Made by a program: the position numbers and the translations under genes. 64,000 nt of DNA from contig OY725506.1 of assembly GCA_963281255.1 (NCBI GenBank), positions 849,001 through 913,000 on the forward strand, given 5' to 3'. Shown piece after piece: positions 25,701-36,876 of the stretch. A model generated the notes under the pieces. The model was not told the origin of the DNA. It did no database searches and worked only from the letters and a program-made list of their open reading frames with translations. This stretch comes from Aphrocallistes beatrix (Eukaryota; Porifera; Hexactinellida; Sceptrulophora; Aphrocallistidae). The stretch's first letter is position 1. The number at the start of each line of letters is the position of its first letter.

Positions 25701-27584
25701 GTAATTGGAGTAAACTTTTAAACTTAATGGTTTACACCTTTAGTTCTTAGCCTCTGAGAGTAGGAATCGTCACTTCGTATTCTACTACCACTCAACTAAT
25801 CCTCATTATCGCCTGAATGTAAGTTCTCGACTGTGTTTTGGTCTAATTTACTCTGTAACAAGTCATCTCGAGGCTTCGCAACTCTATCCGAACAAGAATC
25901 AAGTTTCATACCATATACGTAGATCTACAAGCAGTGGAAAGCGGGCCTTTTAATAATTTTATTAGCATCTAATTGGTTCAATAATGGGATAAAAAGACAG
26001 CTCGTTCTACAACCCACAGAGCAACTATCATGACATGGGATAGCCATCCTTATTGAAAAAAACAAATCTAACTTTTATATTATAGGCCAGCTGCATATTG
26101 CTCACCTTTTCGAACCATATTTTACGAATTTACGAATATTAATTTCTTAAACTTTGTTGCAAAAACACCACAATTTCATCGCTAAATGGATCCGTACATA
26201 TGGTCCGATTCGTCAAGTCAATTAATGTTAATGAGTCGTAATTGGTCGAAGTCATCCCAACTTTCTAATCAAACAAAACTAGCGTCTTGTTGGAGTAAAA
26301 CGTATGGGTGTAATCGACAGATAGAAATAATTGGGCTATGACTTTATTAAATATTTTAAAAATATCAGCTGTCAAGGTAAATTGTTCAAAAACCATATCA
26401 ATTTGATCAGAATGTCATCGCTGAATTTAATTAGATGATTTGAAGCTCTTTTTAAAAGTTTTAGAATAAGATCCTGATATTTAGTTTCAAAACGTATTAT
26501 TAGTGCAGCTCCTATGGGGAAGATAGGGAGATATTTTATGGCATGTACGGCGAAATCTAACAGTCTTATTTCTACCAATTTTAAAATGTAGGATCTCTTT
26601 TGATGTGAACTGTCAAAGTTTTTCTCAAATTCCATCACTTCTGGTTTTTATAAGCGAATATTCTATTTCAACACCTTCACTGCTAAGTTAATATAGGATA
26701 TTCCACTATGTTGAGTCCGATGATGGACATAATCTTAGTAGTTACAAGCAATTAACATGTATAATATACGTATATACTATAGATGTATACATAATTTTAA
26801 CATACCTGTTAGTGTTCTAATGGAACTGCATTATCAGTTTGTTGACCGACGTTTTTTTCATTAGCTTATTCTTTTAATTGAATATTTCAATTTCTTACAT
26901 GTGTAGCAGATGAGATGCAGAGAATTGGGGTTGTTCACATACCACAAATAATTACCATGACTATGTTATACGCAATATTGTAACGTAGGCAACGTGATCA
27001 TGTTTTGAGTTAATTAAATAGGATTCAATCAACTCGCACTAGTATACTATACTAGCAAAATGATTTCGTTATATTTTTCGATGACAATAAATACTTTTGG
27101 ACATCAATCTATTGCATATATGGCAGAACGTTCAAATAATAAACAAATAAATGCAACGACTCGAGAAGTTGAATCCAGCCTTTACTAAGGTATACACATA
27201 GTCAGGGAATTTCCTGCACTAATCCATAATGACATCCTATCCTGACTGAATATCCATTCATCATCCATTCATTAATTAAAAAATTTTCTTGGTTAAACTA
27301 GAAGTGGCTCGTTACTAATTACAAAGATCCTTTTGAAGAATTATATCTACATACTCAGCGCCTGTTTCAGGCAAACTGGACAAAACAATGCCATAATCAG
27401 CACAGCTTAAAATGTTAATTCCAAGTTAGGATCCATCATATGCTCCATCATATCATACAAAGAGTTTAATCTCGCCTATCTAAGATAGAGCAACATAGCC
27501 ACTGAATAATGGCTGTCGTAGTAACTTTATCCAACGAATACATATGGATAACTCTGACACTCAGTACCCAACAAACCTGGTATC
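22739..27584. other. Intergenic DNA, no gene recognised
   Basis: About 4.8 kb of AT-rich sequence. Open frames here are short, lack splice-site support and show no recognisable family, so none is called. It separates the divergent starts of the ARHGAP1-like gene (minus) and the transmembrane adaptor (plus). Confidence 0.5.
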
Positions 27585-27593
27585 ATATATAAA
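27585..27593 (+). promoter_or_regulatory. TATA box of the transmembrane adaptor gene
   Basis: TATATAAAG lies 54 bases upstream of the chosen ATG. The expected transcription start near 27615 leaves a leader of about 25 bases. Confidence 0.6.
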
Positions 27594-27638
27594 GGCTACC
27601 CAAATCAGTTGAGACAAAAGTCATTATTCGCAAGAGCA

Positions 27639-29519
27639 ATGTTGGAGATAATTTTAGTTACAGCAGCAGCTGTAAGCACTTTAGTTTTTATGGTATTTCT
27701 TTGCACACGAGACAAGCATCAAATCCACAAAAATGCAATAAAAAGCGGAAACTCAAACAAACTTCCAAATAATGATTTGAAAGTAGAATCAAGGAACTCA
27801 GAATTAATCCCTTGCAAAACGCCATCAACACAGCAATCAAATGATATTGAGAAAGGACTGTCAAATCAACACTCCTACTCACCCCAGCTGGAAGAATTTG
27901 GGAAAGACAGTAACACATCCTTTTTAAGATCTTTTCCCCCCAACACACCATCTCCTCGCTCTAGCACTGAAGCACAACGGACGTCTGTCGTATTTGCAAA
28001 TCCATCCACTGCCAGCAAAGGAACCCATCGAGAAGTGGCACTGCCCCCACCTCCACACTTGGAACGCATCCAGAGTTTAGATCCGGGATTATGTCGGAGT
28101 CAATCAGACGTACGGAATAATAAAATTTCTCCAGCCAGTAGGACATACTCCAATAGCAATATATCTCCAGAGCATCCGCTAGAAATCTGCACGAACAAAC
28201 GTTCAATGATCCCATTGCCAGACACACCTAAATACTGTCCCCCCATCAGCTCCAAGCCAAGACAATCCGTACCCACGGTACTGCCAGGCCACCTGTTAAA
28301 ACGCGGAAAGTCTCAAAGCGATTTAGACATTCCTTGTGGTGACATGGATTTGGGGTACGAGGCTCTAACACTGGATCGTAACTTCAACAAGAAACGCTGT
28401 CCTCAAGACATGACGCTGGACGTAACGCTACAAGGCAGCTACCCAAGACCAAGCTACTACGCAAAACTAAAGAAGAACTCGCTTCATGGCAGCTGTGGTA
28501 ATGTAACCCCACCAAACTCTGCGTTTATATCAAAGGCACCTACTTTCGAATTTTCACCCAAAAACACAAAAAGAAGACGCATAAAGTCTAATTCTGCAGG
28601 GCCAGAAAACTCACCCCTCCATTTCCAAACTCATTTAAGGCAACCAGAAAGTTCTCCCACCTCCACAACCAAACCGAACCAATACGCAACCGAACTTAAA
28701 CCCATACTCAGCCAGATAATCCAAGAAATGAACAAACAGATGGATGGAGATCCTGCCACTGACACGAGTACGTCGAAACTTTACCGCAAATCCTCAGACA
28801 CGTCGGAAATCCACGAGAACTCCATCTACAACCTAAATGGATTTCTGTCCAGCCTTAGTACCCCTGAGCATGAAAATGGCATTAAAGAACGCGACACAAT
28901 CACTTCGATTAGCAGCAATGACGAAATCCACGAGAATTGTCTCTACGCGAGCGTAGACGGCGATTTGGATGAAATCGCAGTTAAGAACCAAGCACTGAAC
29001 AATCTCTCCTCGTCGCCTAGCTCGCAGGTGGTATTGGGTACAAGTTCCTCTTACAGTGACAAAGATGGTTCCATGTGCTATTCTGAGTTAGAGCGTTCCG
29101 ACTCGGACAAACAGAAAGGAATTAGTTACTACCATTGCTTGAGGGTGGAAGACTCAGACGAATCGAACGCTACAAGCGGGCGTACGAAATCTAGCGGCGA
29201 GTCGAACTACGGGAAATTCCTACAAAATCCGATTGAAGGTTATGACACACTCGATTTCACATCAAACACTAACAAATGGAAATCTGCCTCTGACAATGAT
29301 GCGTCATCAGGACACAGCTCACCTCCAAACATTACGAATGGCGAAGCTCACCAATACGCCTACCTATCCGATGGAGATGAAGATATAACTGTACCAAGAT
29401 TCAACAAGCGAATTAGAAACAGCGTACATGATTATGAGAAGATAAATGAAGATGAACTGATAATCAATCTAACTCCTTGTCACGTCAGCCAAGAAACCCA
29501 AGAAATCGGACCATTTTAA
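27639..29519 (+). CDS. Orphan single-pass membrane adaptor-like protein, tyrosine-rich tail
   Basis: An intronless 626-residue protein with no family I recognise. The start is the ATG at 27639: the frame is open further upstream but has no ATG there, and the TATA box places transcription just before it. Residues 3-22 are a hydrophobic membrane segment preceded by almost no extracellular sequence and followed by basic residues (RDKHQIHK), so the roughly 600-residue remainder should be cytoplasmic. The tail is Ser/Pro/Asn-rich and disordered-looking, with many short Tyr motifs: YSNS at 170 (fits the Grb2 SH2 rule pYxN), YEAL 240, YNLN 397, YASV 436, YSEL 481, YDTL 535, YAYL 573 and YEKI 599. 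Two pairs repeat: IHENSIY/IHENCLY (391-397, 430-436) and RSQSD/KSQSD (153-157, 224-228). The layout matches vertebrate transmembrane adaptors (LAT, NTAL, PAG) in design only. The function is inferred. Confidence 0.75.
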   Translation: MLEIILVTAAAVSTLVFMVFLCTRDKHQIHKNAIKSGNSNKLPNNDLKVESRNSELIPCKTPSTQQSNDIEKGLSNQHSYSPQLEEFGKDSNTSFLRSFPPNTPSPRSSTEAQRTSVVFANPSTASKGTHREVALPPPPHLERIQSLDPGLCRSQSDVRNNKISPASRTYSNSNISPEHPLEICTNKRSMIPLPDTPKYCPPISSKPRQSVPTVLPGHLLKRGKSQSDLDIPCGDMDLGYEALTLDRNFNKKRCPQDMTLDVTLQGSYPRPSYYAKLKKNSLHGSCGNVTPPNSAFISKAPTFEFSPKNTKRRRIKSNSAGPENSPLHFQTHLRQPESSPTSTTKPNQYATELKPILSQIIQEMNKQMDGDPATDTSTSKLYRKSSDTSEIHENSIYNLNGFLSSLSTPEHENGIKERDTITSISSNDEIHENCLYASVDGDLDEIAVKNQALNNLSSSPSSQVVLGTSSSYSDKDGSMCYSELERSDSDKQKGISYYHCLRVEDSDESNATSGRTKSSGESNYGKFLQNPIEGYDTLDFTSNTNKWKSASDNDASSGHSSPPNITNGEAHQYAYLSDGDEDITVPRFNKRIRNSVHDYEKINEDELIINLTPCHVSQETQEIGPF

Positions 29520-30540
29520 TCTCCACATTTATATATAAAAAGTATTTTGTTACAAGTGCAATTGCCCGTATTATATCAGTAGTTAATGCATGGAACTGTT
29601 TAATTATTGCTCTAAATAAGATGATAAAATCTTAATGGTAACTGTTCACTGAAAAAGATAAATATTCAAATGAAATCCAGCAGCTTTAGTTGTCTACGTA
29701 TGTGCACCTGGTTATAGCGAAATTGTTCGAATTTGGATTCAAAATGCAGTTTGGTGGAATTACTGAAGAATATTTTTACATAATTAAATATCGGTTCTCT
29801 GTCTATCACGGCCTGTTTCCTGCATGCTAATGTAAACTTTCAAGGAAGTACACACAAATAAGGAGAGTCAGCGATTCAATCAAATAGAAAAAGATTAAAA
29901 TCATTAACCTAATGTTAATGTCGCAACAGGATTCGTACACTCAGTTCAAGGTCTAGTTTGAAATAAAATTGAGAAACTATAATAAGTTTCAGACATGGAA
30001 GAATTGATGAATAACATTTGGGCTCAAAAGTCCATAATCAAACAACATACTATTTGTACCTTTGAACATTGAAATTATTCTCATTCATGAATAAAAATCG
30101 TTTCCTCTGGACTTAACTACTACCGCTATAACATCAGCTTGTTATACTATGTGAAATGGTAATCACTTAGTGATACACTTTTAATTGAAAGCTACTAAAT
30201 ATCATTGGAATTCGAAGCATAAAATATTTGCATGTATTTGAAAGGGCGGATAAGGCTTTATTGCATAATAAGTTCAATGACTAAGTAGGGAGGGTCTGAT
30301 TGTGAATCTGATAGCGAAGCAGTAGATAAGGTAGCAACGTAAACATATGAACACAGATTAAGGTTGAAAATCCTAAAAATTTGCCAACCCATATCTATGT
30401 GGCTTTAGTTCAAAGTAAAATATTTTTGAATGGAAAGGTGTAAATGAATTGAACAAATGAATCACTCTTTGGTCGAAAGTAAATTGATTATAACTCCACC
30501 TAAGTTCATTCATCCCGAATTTTATTTGGAGTCCATTCAT

Positions 30541-30602
30541 TAATATTTATAGTAAGTATTTTAATGGCTTTCCCATCCAAAAATGACTTAACCGGAAATG
30601 AG
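30541..30602 (+). repeat. Dispersed TATA-bearing repeat, copy B (short)
   Basis: Carries tttatagtaa, then ggctttccc, then cttaaccggaaatga, matching copies at 5876-5963 and 63838-63922. It is more diverged and shorter. Confidence 0.45.
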
Positions 30603-31449
30603 TTAGCAAAATCCTTATGTCCCTATTAAATTATAATTCGTTTAATTGTAGAAATAAACATTTGTAAAAAAAACCAACAAAAAATCATTTTTGATCACTA
30701 TTTCTAATGTTTAATCAGTTCAAATTGGAACTTAATAGTTTGTCAGGAGTTCAGGCATAATTATGGATACCTAATTTCGTTAGATTTTTATTGAACAAAA
30801 ATTCAAAATTAAATTAAATATAAAAGGTTTCTACATAATATTACAAATATTACTGAATCCAAAATGTTAATTTTATTCGCGGTTGTATATTTGTTAGTGT
30901 TGCTTTGGCATGGCAGTATAGTACTTTGGTTGCGAGCAATAATGAACGAAACCATTGAATTATGAATTCTATTATATGCGATATTGTAAAGAAATGATAA
31001 GGCCAAACTTTTTCAAAAAGGACTTAAATTTTTCCTGAGAGGTTTGAAATGATCTTAAGACTGTAAACAAAAGAAACAAATATTAGCAATCTCTTAATAT
31101 ATTAATTAATTTGGATAGCTATTATTATAGTTGAACCTCTCAATTTGAGTAATTAAATCAAGTGGGATCATCTTTCATTGAATCATTTTGTATTAAATAT
31201 TTCAGGAATTTAAATTCTTAAGAAGGTCGAGTCTAAAATATTTCGATTAAAAATGGTTCGGTGAATTTTATATGCTTCGAAAAAAATCTCAACAATGATC
31301 CCAAAATGATTTCAACTTCTGAACAAATATATGTATCTAAATATACTTTATCACGTTCGTTCAACAAATGTTAACAAATAATTTAACCTCTTTAGCTCAA
31401 CGACAGGAACTCAGTAGTTGAGCTAAATTGGCGTTGGGAATATACAGTA

Positions 31450-31636
31450 CAGTAGAACTCGGTTGGTACGTACTCGGGATAAGACGTACTTCGGCTTAGT
31501 ACGTACCCATTTCTCTGAACCAAAATTCATTTATTATATAGATTCCTATGTGACATCAACTCGGTTAGTACGTACTTACGGATAATACGTACTTTTTTCC
31601 GCTTCCCGAGGGGTACGTCTTATCCGAGTTCTACCG
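31450..31636. mobile_element. pogo/Tigger-like MITE
   Basis: Termini CAGTAGAACTCGG and CGGTAGAACTCGG (inverse) with TA on both flanks (31448-31449, 31637-31638), which fits the Tc1/mariner-pogo superfamily. The inside repeats tacgtac and is non-coding. Confidence 0.65.
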
Positions 31637-33422
31637 TACATCAATTAAAATGAATGTGATGGTCTAAACACCAAGAACTAGAGCTGAAAACCCACAAATA
31701 CCCAGGATTTTCATACTAATTCTTATTCCGGTGCTAGTCAATCTTACCGAAATCCTTTATAGAGTAACTTTCTTCCATTGAATCTTGTTGATGAAAATCT
31801 ATTTTTTCCTTGTCATTGTGAAATTTAAAATAGTATTTATAAGAGGTATGTATTGAATCGTTTTCAGAGTTGCACTAGAATCCTGATGACAGAATAACAA
31901 CTCATTCTAAACTATTCATTATCGTCTCAACAATGGAATGATAATAATATCATCATTCGGCAAGATGACCTTTCGGTAAAGTGGCTTTCAGCTTAATTTA
32001 TAAAAAGTTCAAATTAGGTATACATGAACGAAGGTGAACATTCTTAGACAGAGATATACCTGACCTCACTCGAGTGATGTATTGAGTAACTACGTACTAT
32101 CATTTCTTGCTAAAACATGTTTATATTCTCGTCAACAATTTAACTCGAATCAGAATTCATAGGCAAATTAATATTTTGAAAGATTACTGGTATTTTATCA
32201 GTCATGTGAAACCACCATTTAATACTGAATGCAAATATTAATACTCTTTCTAATAGTTAAAAAAATTGATGATTAAGCGTGAAAATTCTCAATCAAAAAC
32301 AAACCACTGACGTAACTTTTCAAGATCAATAATCCAATATTATACACATTATTGATATCGTATTATTTCTATCATCAACTAAATAATGGATTGAACATTC
32401 ATATGAAATTCTGTAAATACATTCATTTCAACAGAATCAGATGATCAGATATCAAGTCTAGGCTCGAAATGTAATCACATCAGTACTTTTGGAAGATAGA
32501 CTATCGTATAGTATCATGTAAATAATTAATTAGTTCTATTACGTCTACAAAAATTTAACGAAAATACCATTCTAATTCAAAGTAGTAACCAAGAATATGC
32601 AAATCCTTCAATTCAAGCTTCTCCCGGTTTCTCAGTAATTATGCCGCATCATCAGTTGTGCCATGAAGCTGGATTCAATTTGAAGACGTTAAATGCTTTT
32701 AATTTAAGTAAGGGTGATGGTTATAACAAAACACATGGAAATGAAGAGAAAACTAATTCTTGTAAAGCAAAAAGTGTGAATACGGATGACTAGACATATA
32801 CATATATATACATGCTTCTGCGTTTAATAAATTAAAAGTATAAATTTAAAAAAGTCCTAACAAGTAACAACACTAACTTCATATAAATTCGGCTTATGCC
32901 ACCACTCCCTGGGCGCCAAAAACTATACATACTCACTGCAAATGAAGTCAGAATAAATAGAAACATCTAAAACAGGATTAACGTTGTATTACGAGCTTTT
33001 ATATAAACAAATATAATTCATTCACGATATGAGGAACAGGGTAGAGGAGCCGAGAATGTTAACGCTATGGATGCTGCACTGAAATATTTGAGAATAGTAA
33101 ATTAAGATATAAGAAACAGCAACTTAAATTTAGATGAATATTCGAAAAACGACTAAAATCCCGTGGATAGAAGTCACGAAATTCAATGTCTTATGGAAAT
33201 AGAGAGATTTATCTTCATGGAATCTAAGGTTGGGAGCCGTGGACTCTGGAAAATATGCTGAGTGGATCGTTTAAGTATTAAATAAAAATCGAAAAATAAT
33301 GCATATTGATTTATACTTCATAAATCTGAGAGAAGAATATCCAAACTCACTAATCAAAGGAGACAATTGAAGCAATTGAATTGTCCACAAACCTTGGATC
33401 TCCATTCCAACTATCCAACATT

Positions 33423-35271
33423 TCATAAAAACTTTTTTATACATTTGTAAATCACAAAAGTGGAAACAACTACAGTTACCATTCCGAAGACTGCATAACT
33501 AATGGCACTGTTTAAAGTTTTCACAGCTGGGTGTCTCCCCTCTCCTTCGAATACGTCGTCTGTGTCTCGAGGGTATCTGGCCATTGTGCGGATTGTCTCA
33601 TCAGAAGTGTCAAACATCTCCGGAGTGGAAGGGAGGGAGAAAGGCTCCAGTTCTACCTCGCTTTCAGAGTCAGAAGGGGTTCCGTTCGAAGGTCTGTGCC
33701 AGTTTCGTTCAAAATGATGGCCGCTCGAGTCCTTGAGCTGTCCTTTCAAGGACTTGCGGACCTAACAAGCATGTGATCACACTTAATAGACACCCACCAC
33801 AGCTCATCTTATCATAAAAAATAAAGTACAGTCAGGGTCGCTTATTGTGAACCAACAGGGGACCAAAAATTATGTTCATAATAGAGATATTTCATATTAG
33901 GCGAACTTGATTCAATACAAATCCAATCTAAAAAATGAAATTGGGACCAGGAGGTTAGTTCATAAAAAACGAATGTTCATAATAAGCGACCCTGACTGTA
34001 ACTATAATGACACAATCCGTTTTATCAGGGAAGTTCTTTAATGACGATATAGCCTTGAATAAGTAAACTGCATGGATAGCAATTAATCATTTTACACATC
34101 AGCCAAAGCTCGCTAATCAGAATTAGCAAGTGTTGAGTAATGAAAGTGTGCTTAACTAGCGCCTCATCAGGGCAGGTGTCAAAAAGTTATCACATTAGCA
34201 AGTGAGTGTAAATGTCGATTAATAAATTCAGTTACATTTTTATCAAATCACCTTTCTCACAAAATCGCTGTACTTCTCATCCCCTCTGAACATTCCATTG
34301 AGTGGGTCGTCTAACTGTGGATTCTGCATTAGGAAGAGCAGACCCATCACGATGTCCTCTAAGTCCATGTCTCCAGTCCACTCGTCCAACATCGATAAGC
34401 ACACCTTTAAACATAGCGCACTAATATACGGAGAATAATTTCTGGAAAAGTATAAGAATTTTTTGCAGGAATGTAACTGCCCTGGTGAAATTTCGTAATG
34501 AGATCATAACACGAATACATCAATTAGAAATGATTAGTAATGATTTCACCCATGTCGACTATAAATAAACTTCCTTCTTTGATGTTCTATTTCTTAAAAC
34601 ATTTGATTATAGAACCTAGCTCACTCCATTACACACCATGTGTTCAACCCACACTATTCCTCATCGTTACACAATAATACATCACAATTTTTTCCGAAAT
34701 AATATGGCCAGTGCAAATAAATTTACATGAACATCGATTAGATATGAAATCAAAGCGCTCTCACGGCTGTTACATCAAATATTGAATGTAAAAAAAGTAA
34801 TTACACCACACAGGTGCTCGTTTTTATTTCTTTTGATAAACATTGTCGTGGACACAAAACGAAAGGAAAATATTCGCACATAATGTCCTACTCAGCGAAT
34901 TATTTGAGTTTAGAAGTTCATTCTAACCTCAAATAATTCGTCATAGATCGAGGAAGTAATGTTGAACAAAACTTAATTGATCAGATAGAGGATAAGGTAC
35001 TCACATCAAACTCAATATTTGGGTGGTAGACAGGGGTGTGACAGGACACGATGGGTGGATTATGTGGGTATCCATCTGAGAGTAGAATCTCAAACAGAAA
35101 GTGGCCATGTTTATAAGGTCCCTCTTTCGGACAGATTACAACAAAGATACACTCCGGATTGTCCGTCTGAGCTAACATAGTGAGGTCCACACTCGCTTGT
35201 CCATTCGATGTCTTCTCTATGTTCTTGATCAGACTGCTGAGCTGCTGGGGGATGGACTTCTTCTGTGGCAT
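33423..35271 (-). CDS. Tail-anchored ubiquitin-conjugating (E2) enzyme
   Basis: Three phase-0 exons, 35271-35005, 34404-34252 and 33761-33423, encode 252 residues. Residues 1 to about 140 form a UBC fold that accepts ubiquitin or a ubiquitin-like protein from E1 as a thioester. Seen directly: YPHNPP, HPN at about 83-85, catalytic Cys91 in VCLSMLDEW, and a DDPLN motif. The catalytic region looks like canonical E2s of the UBE2M/UBE2D type, not the UBE2J type. The HPN-to-Cys spacer is two residues shorter than in UBE2M. After the UBC fold come an acidic Ser-rich linker and a C-terminal hydrophobic helix at about 228-246 ending KKFL, the layout of a tail anchor in the ER or outer mitochondrial membrane. 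Intron 2 contains a MITE (33829-33998). It could be ubiquitin- or NEDD8-specific; the sequence does not decide. Confidence 0.85.
33829..33998. mobile_element. Tc1/mariner-type MITE
   Basis: Near-perfect terminal inverted repeats CAGTCAGGGTCGCTTATT with TA on each flank (33827-33828 and 33999-34000). It is 170 bp, non-coding, and lies inside intron 2 of the tail-anchored E2 gene. Confidence 0.8.
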
Positions 35272-36876
35272 AACGGCTAGTGCATCAATAACAGTGCTCT
35301 GGCGTGGGTCTCAGACTGCCTAATTCATTTTTTAGCGCCAAAAATTAATAGCATTCACATATGGCCTACGTGTACTTACGGATAGGCTATATGACCAGAG
35401 GAGAAAATCATTATTTTAATTACAGCATAAAATATTGATATAATCATGGTATGATAACATCGGAGTGACTCTTCAAAATCTTACTTCATTGATAATGAAG
35501 GCATTACGTTTCATTAAACCATAAATAAGTCTGCAGCTGTCGTTTTATTGCCACACGAAACTTAGTAAACGTTTCAGTGTCGAACGCAATGGTTTGTACA
35601 CTCAAATGACTCAATCTAAAAAAACATTCTGGGTCAATCAGACGAGTAATTGAGATAAGAGGCAATGCTTTCATATACTATGATGTGATGAACCCGGAAT
35701 GTCTAGGATTGATTGAATATAATCATATTTTAGGAAACTAGAAGTGTCTATTGGATCATTTTTTTCCGAATTTATAAATATAGTCAATTCAATTAATAGA
35801 ATCTATCTCATCAATCTAATTATTAATTAAGTAACCAATGCACAACTTTTGCCTATTTTCCGAGAAAATAGGAACACTTCCTTGACTGGATGTCACTAAG
35901 ATATCCCTGATTTCAATGCTGAAAAGAGATAATCTTGTGTTATAAAACTAAATATTTAAATATCTCACATTTACATTTCGGGACAAGCAAATATTGAAAC
36001 TTTTAAGTTATCAAGTTTCAGGTGGTGAAATCTGCATATTCTAGCAATTAGAAGCGATATTGTCACGAACAATAAAGCAACAGATGAGATATATGCTATT
36101 ATAAACCCAACATATCCATTGGCGAGAGAGAACACTAATTACACCCCATGTATCTATAAAATGGAATGTATAAATAGTTGAAACGCATCTATCCCCATAT
36201 TGGGTGAATATAGTTCGGAAAATTGAGGAATCGCACCTAAATACTTCGGAAATAAGTCACACATACTTATTAATTCAGGGTTCTTCAAGAATAAATAAAT
36301 AATTCATGAATATGTAGATAAGAATAGTCGTTACATTCACATGAATGATCGGTTCTCTTCACTACTGGAATTCTACTCCATAAGTGATATGTAAAATAGA
36401 GAGAATACGGATATATATGGAGGATCCTGGGTTGGAAGTAAAACATGTGTTTAACCTCAGTGTAGCTAGACATATTCTATCAGCTGGGAGGTCAATATAC
36501 TTTTCAGTAGAATCATTACAATATTGAAAATCTTGTGATTTTACGGTCGTACCACTGGGTCATACAAAGATGTCGGTGATTAACTAGAATATTATTAAAG
36601 TAAAAAATAAATAAAAGGTTACATAACAATACAGGGTTTATTCAACGGGCATAATTTAATTTGCTGTGCATCCCATAAAATCTGTATTCACAAATTACAA
36701 TGCGATTAAATACGACCAATTCAGAAGAGAAACAGTCAAAAACCAAATAACTACAGCCAACTACAGAGCAGTATCCCCAACAGTTCGAGATGGGTACAAG
36801 CATCTAGAAAACCAAGTGATATGCATTTCAGAGCAATAAAACGTATAAATATGTTCGCAAGATGGCCAATGTTCTG
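35272..36876. other. Intergenic DNA, no gene seen
   Basis: About 1.6 kb between the start of the E2 gene and the stop codon of ARID2, both on the minus strand. No exon-like stretch was supported. Confidence 0.5.

Larger units (their letters stand above)
29520..33422. other. Intergenic DNA with one pogo-like MITE and one dispersed repeat
   Basis: No gene is recognised in this 3.9 kb. It contains a repeat copy at 30541-30602 and a pogo-like element at 31450-31636. The adaptor gene ends on one side, and the tail-anchored E2 gene ends (converging) on the other. Confidence 0.5.
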
